This document shows, in pieces, positions 5,120 to 6,528 of a stretch of 6,528 nucleotides of DNA; within the stretch, counting starts at the first letter, position 1, and the number at the start of each line of letters is the position of its first letter. Made by a program: the position numbers and the translations under genes. The notes beneath the pieces are model-generated. The model saw only the letters and a list, made by a program, of their open reading frames with translations. It was not told the origin of the DNA and did no database searches. The stretch comes from an uncultured Collinsella sp. (GTDB lineage: Bacteria; Actinomycetota; Coriobacteriia; Coriobacteriales; Coriobacteriaceae), in the NCBI GenBank assembly GCA_900545875.1, contig URAQ01000098.1:1-6528 (forward strand), written 5' to 3'.

Positions 5120-5154
5120 GAGCGCCGCGGGACTCCTTCCGCGGCGCTCTTTTT
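5120..5154 (+). terminator. Strong intrinsic terminator of ndk
   Basis: GAGCGCCGCGG (5120-5130) and CCGCGGCGCTC (5139-5149) form a perfect 11-bp stem with loop GACTCCTT, followed by TTTTT (5150-5154). It lies 39 nt downstream of the ndk stop. Confidence 0.93.
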
Positions 5155-5170
5155 ATGTCTAAAACTACTA

Positions 5171-5209
5171 AGAGGGCTCGCCCGGATGTGCGCTCCGAGC
5201 GGGCCCTCT
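5171..5209 (-). terminator. Long hairpin between convergent ndk and rpiB, probable rpiB terminator
   Basis: The 16-nt arms at 5171-5186 and 5194-5209 pair around a 7-nt loop, with one wobble and one mismatch on either strand. It lies 26 nt beyond the rpiB stop. On the minus strand it is followed by TAGTAGTTTT, a mediocre T tract; on the plus strand nothing T-rich follows. It most likely ends rpiB transcription and may also catch read-through from ndk. Confidence 0.65.
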
Positions 5210-5235
5210 GCTGTTAGCTTGTGGCGTGTTAGGCT

Positions 5236-5703
5236 TTAAGCCTCGTCGACGACCTTAAGGCCGCGAGTCTGATCGATCTCATTGAGGAGGTTGACGCGAC
5301 GCTCGTGACGGCCGCCCTCAAACTCGGCGTCAAGCCACTCGTCGACGATCATCTTGGCGAGCTCGGAGCCCACGACGCGGGCGCCAAAGGCAAGCACATT
5401 GGTGTTGTTGTGCATGCGCGAGAGCTTGGCGCTGAAGGGCTCGGAGCACACGACGGCGCGCACGCCCTCGACCTTGTTGGCGGCCAGGCTGATGCCGACG
5501 CCAGTGCCGCAGATCAGGATGCCAAGGTCGACGTCACCGTTAGCAACTGCCTTGCCCACCTTGTAGCCGGCGATGGGGTAGTCGAAGCTCTCGGAGGTGT
5601 CGGTGCCAAAGTTCACGACCTCGCAGCCGCGCTCCTTCAGGTGCTCGGAGATGATGTTCTTGAGCTCGACGGCGGCGTGGTCGTTACCGATACCGATCTT
5701 CAT
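5236..5703 (-). CDS. rpiB: Ribose-5-phosphate isomerase B
   Basis: Interconverts ribose 5-phosphate and ribulose 5-phosphate in the non-oxidative pentose phosphate pathway, in the cytoplasm. The 155-residue product is typical of the RpiB/LacAB family (about 145-160). It begins M-K-I-G-I-G-N-D-H-A-A, where the family usually has GSDHAG. Y42-P lies in the phosphate-handling region. The catalytic Cys65 is in I-C-G-T-G-V-G, with Thr67 beside it. His98 is in R-M-H-N-N-T-N-V-L-A-F-G-A-R, and the C-terminal G-G-R-H-E-R-R-V motif (130-137) is intact. ATG at 5703-5701 is preceded by AGAGGA 7 nt upstream; an in-frame upstream start at 5790 would add 29 unconserved residues. The CGTGxG and GGRHxRRV motifs favour RpiB over the galactose-6-phosphate isomerase subunits LacA/LacB, though the family is hard to split by eye. 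No sugar operon surrounds it; it is divergent from the cyuA homologue. Confidence 0.93.
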   Translation of the reverse strand: MKIGIGNDHAAVELKNIISEHLKERGCEVVNFGTDTSESFDYPIAGYKVGKAVANGDVDLGILICGTGVGISLAANKVEGVRAVVCSEPFSAKLSRMHNNTNVLAFGARVVGSELAKMIVDEWLDAEFEGGRHERRVNLLNEIDQTRGLKVVDEA

Positions 5704-5734
5704 GGATGGTTCCTCTCTGGTCCGTGCGGCGGAA

Positions 5735-5828
5735 TTGCTAAAGGTTTTACCGCGTTCGACTGCATGATAGCGCGACTTTTGCGTAAACACTCGGGCGTTT
5801 TTTGGTCAAACGCTTTAGCAACTATCAT
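5735..5828. promoter_or_regulatory. Inverted repeats in the divergent rpiB/cyuA promoter region
   Basis: TTGCTAAAG (5735-5743) is mirrored by CTTTAGCAA (5813-5821). ATGATAG (5764-5770) is mirrored by CTATCAT (5822-5828). GCGTTT (5795-5800) is mirrored by AAACGC (5808-5813). The TATCAT hexamers could be -10 boxes on opposite strands (5769-5764 on minus, 5823-5828 on plus), giving back-to-back promoters, but no good -35 is found for either at normal spacing. Arms of the first two pairs cross rather than nest, which suits protein-binding repeats better than a single hairpin. Confidence 0.35.
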
Positions 5829-5878
5829 CATCAGCTCATCACGAAATATGCCGTCAGTTCGCTCCGCGCCGCCGTCTG

Positions 5879-5902
5879 CCGGAACCCGGGTTGCGGTTTT
5901 TT
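5879..5902 (+). terminator. Terminator-like hairpin in the cyuA leader
   Basis: CCG (5879-5881) pairs with CGG (5894-5896), then a G-G mismatch, then AAC (5883-5885) with GTT (5890-5892) around loop CCGG, followed by six T residues (5897-5902). The core AACCCGGGTT is a perfect palindrome. The stem is short and the mismatch weakens it, but the T tract is good. No plus-strand gene ends upstream, so any effect would be on the cyuA transcript itself. Confidence 0.4.
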
Positions 5903-5927
5903 GCTCCTTGGTATCAAATGAAGGAGT
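5903..5927 (+). promoter_or_regulatory. Anti-Shine-Dalgarno pairing in the cyuA leader
   Basis: CTCCTT (5904-5909) is perfectly complementary to AAGGAG (5921-5926), extendable by one G-U pair, across an 11-nt loop. AAGGAG is the ribosome binding site of the 16-codon leader ORF at 5933, so this hairpin would block its translation. Confidence 0.45.
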
Positions 5928-5932
5928 TGAAT

Positions 5933-5983
5933 ATGAATAAGAACCACCTCGTTATGTATACAGGAGCTGCTTATGTCCGTTGA
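5933..5983 (+). CDS. Candidate 16-aa leader ORF overlapping the cyuA start
   Basis: ATG 5933 lies 6 nt after a strong AAGGAG (5921-5926) and runs to TGA 5981-5983, encoding MNKNHLVMYTGAAYVR. Its stop lies 11 nt inside the cyuA homologue in another frame, and the ORF covers the downstream ribosome binding site (AGGAG, 5962-5966). This geometry is typical of translational coupling: ribosomes finishing the leader could re-initiate at ATG 5973. The peptide contains no cysteine or serine, so codon-specific stalling for cysteine is not indicated. Translation is inferred from the ribosome binding site only. Confidence 0.45.
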   Translation: MNKNHLVMYTGAAYVR

Positions 5984-6528
5984 TTCCGCCCGCGATGCCG
6001 CGTTTTGTGATGTTTTGAACCGCGAACTTGTCTGCGCGCTCGGCTGCACCGAGCCCATTGCCGTTGCCTATGCGGCGGCGCTGGCGAGCCAGACGCTCGG
6101 TTGCGAACCCGAGCACATGGACGTTGCCTGTTCGGGCAACATCATCAAAAACGTCAAGAGCGTGACTGTGCCCAACTCGGGCGGCATGCATGGCATTGAG
6201 GCGGCTGCGGTGCTGGGCGCCGTGGGCGGTGACGCCAAGAGCGCGCTCGAGGTGCTCGAGAGCGTCGGCGATGCAGACCGTGCCCGCGTGAGCGAGCTTC
6301 TGGCGGATGCCGGCTACTGCGATGTGTCGCTTGCCGAGGGCGTGCCGAACCTGTATATCAAGGTGACCGCCACGGCCGGGGGGCATACCGCGGTTGTTGA
6401 GATTACCGACCACCACACCAATGTTACCTGTCATACGCTCGACGGCATTCCGGTGTGCGGTAAGTCGGCGGGGGAGTGCGCCGCCTGCGCCGAGCGCGTG
6501 GTGGCCGAGCGTGCTGCCGATAGCTCCG
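5973..6528 (+). CDS. cyuA: L-cysteine desulfidase, CyuA/UPF0597 family (C-terminal part outside window)
   Basis: The first 185 residues of a protein of the L-cysteine desulfidase / UPF0597 (YhaM) family, which is related to iron-sulfur serine dehydratase alpha subunits. Known members convert L-cysteine to pyruvate, ammonia and hydrogen sulfide in the cytoplasm with a [4Fe-4S] cluster. The hallmark A22-L-G-C-T-E-P-I-A-V-A is present; Cys25 in it is a proposed cluster ligand. It is followed by C53-S-G-N-I-I-K-N and T65-V-P-N-S-G-G-M-H-G-I-E-A-A, both strongly conserved in the family. A135-G-G-H-T-A-V-V-E-I and D146-H-H-T-N-V also fit. The family is about 430 residues long, so the remaining cluster cysteines lie beyond 6528. 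ATG 5973 has AGGAG (5962-5966) 6 nt upstream. It is divergent from rpiB and preceded by an unusually structured leader. Cysteine breakdown for carbon, nitrogen or sulfide release would suit an anaerobic gut bacterium; substrate preference is inferred from the family. Confidence 0.88.
   Translation, partial: MSVDSARDAAFCDVLNRELVCALGCTEPIAVAYAAALASQTLGCEPEHMDVACSGNIIKNVKSVTVPNSGGMHGIEAAAVLGAVGGDAKSALEVLESVGDADRARVSELLADAGYCDVSLAEGVPNLYIKVTATAGGHTAVVEITDHHTNVTCHTLDGIPVCGKSAGECAACAERVVAERAADSS

Noticed and set aside
5305..5940. 211-codon open frame on the plus strand opposite rpiB
   Set aside because: Shadow of rpiB with a low-complexity product; the rpiB motifs are complete on the other strand.

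Overview
The window is a GC-rich bacterial chromosomal segment of housekeeping and central-metabolism genes: six conventional genes, one 56-aa small ORF and two candidate leader peptides. The G/C-ending codon choice, AAGGAG-type ribosome binding sites and the character of the proteins suggest a gut anaerobe of the Actinomycetota, class Coriobacteriia, and a Collinsella-like organism is my best guess. That is inferred from sequence character and memory of the proteins; no search was run. I see no mobile element, CRISPR array, rRNA or tRNA.

Layout: (1) 1-570, minus strand: the N-terminal 190 residues of a Cof-type HAD phosphatase. (2) 571-1124: a long divergent region upstream of argG. It holds a 15-bp palindrome, a candidate promoter, a 24-codon leader ORF with six Arg codons in its last ten positions, and a terminator-like hairpin with a T tract. 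Together these look like an arginine attenuator. (3) 1125-2351, plus: argG. (4) 2352-2877: a structured argG 3' region ending in a perfect 12-bp intrinsic terminator, a 56-codon small ORF with a strong ribosome binding site, and a hairpin-containing argH leader. (5) 2878-4308, plus: argH, with its own terminator at 4351. (6) 4381-4676: the ndk upstream region, with a 12-bp tandem repeat and an extended -10 promoter. (7) 4677-5081, plus: ndk, followed by two hairpins that carry the identical 8-nt loop GACTCCTT. (8) 5236-5703, minus: rpiB, convergent with ndk. (9) 5704-5972: the divergent rpiB/cyuA region. It has mirrored repeats, a terminator-like hairpin, an anti-Shine-Dalgarno hairpin and a 16-codon leader ORF that overlaps the next start codon. 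(10) 5973 to the window end, plus: the N-terminal 185 residues of an L-cysteine desulfidase (CyuA/UPF0597 family).

ArgG and ArgH catalyse the last two steps of arginine synthesis (citrulline to argininosuccinate to arginine plus fumarate). They lie next to each other but are separated by a strong terminator, so they probably form separate transcription units. Ndk, RpiB, the HAD phosphatase and CyuA serve nucleotide, pentose-phosphate, phosphate-ester and cysteine metabolism and share no obvious pathway.

The most interesting content is RNA-level regulation. The candidates are the Arg-rich leader/attenuator before argG, the layered leader before cyuA, and the twin identical-loop hairpins after ndk. 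All were found by reading the sequence and none has been tested by folding or comparison.
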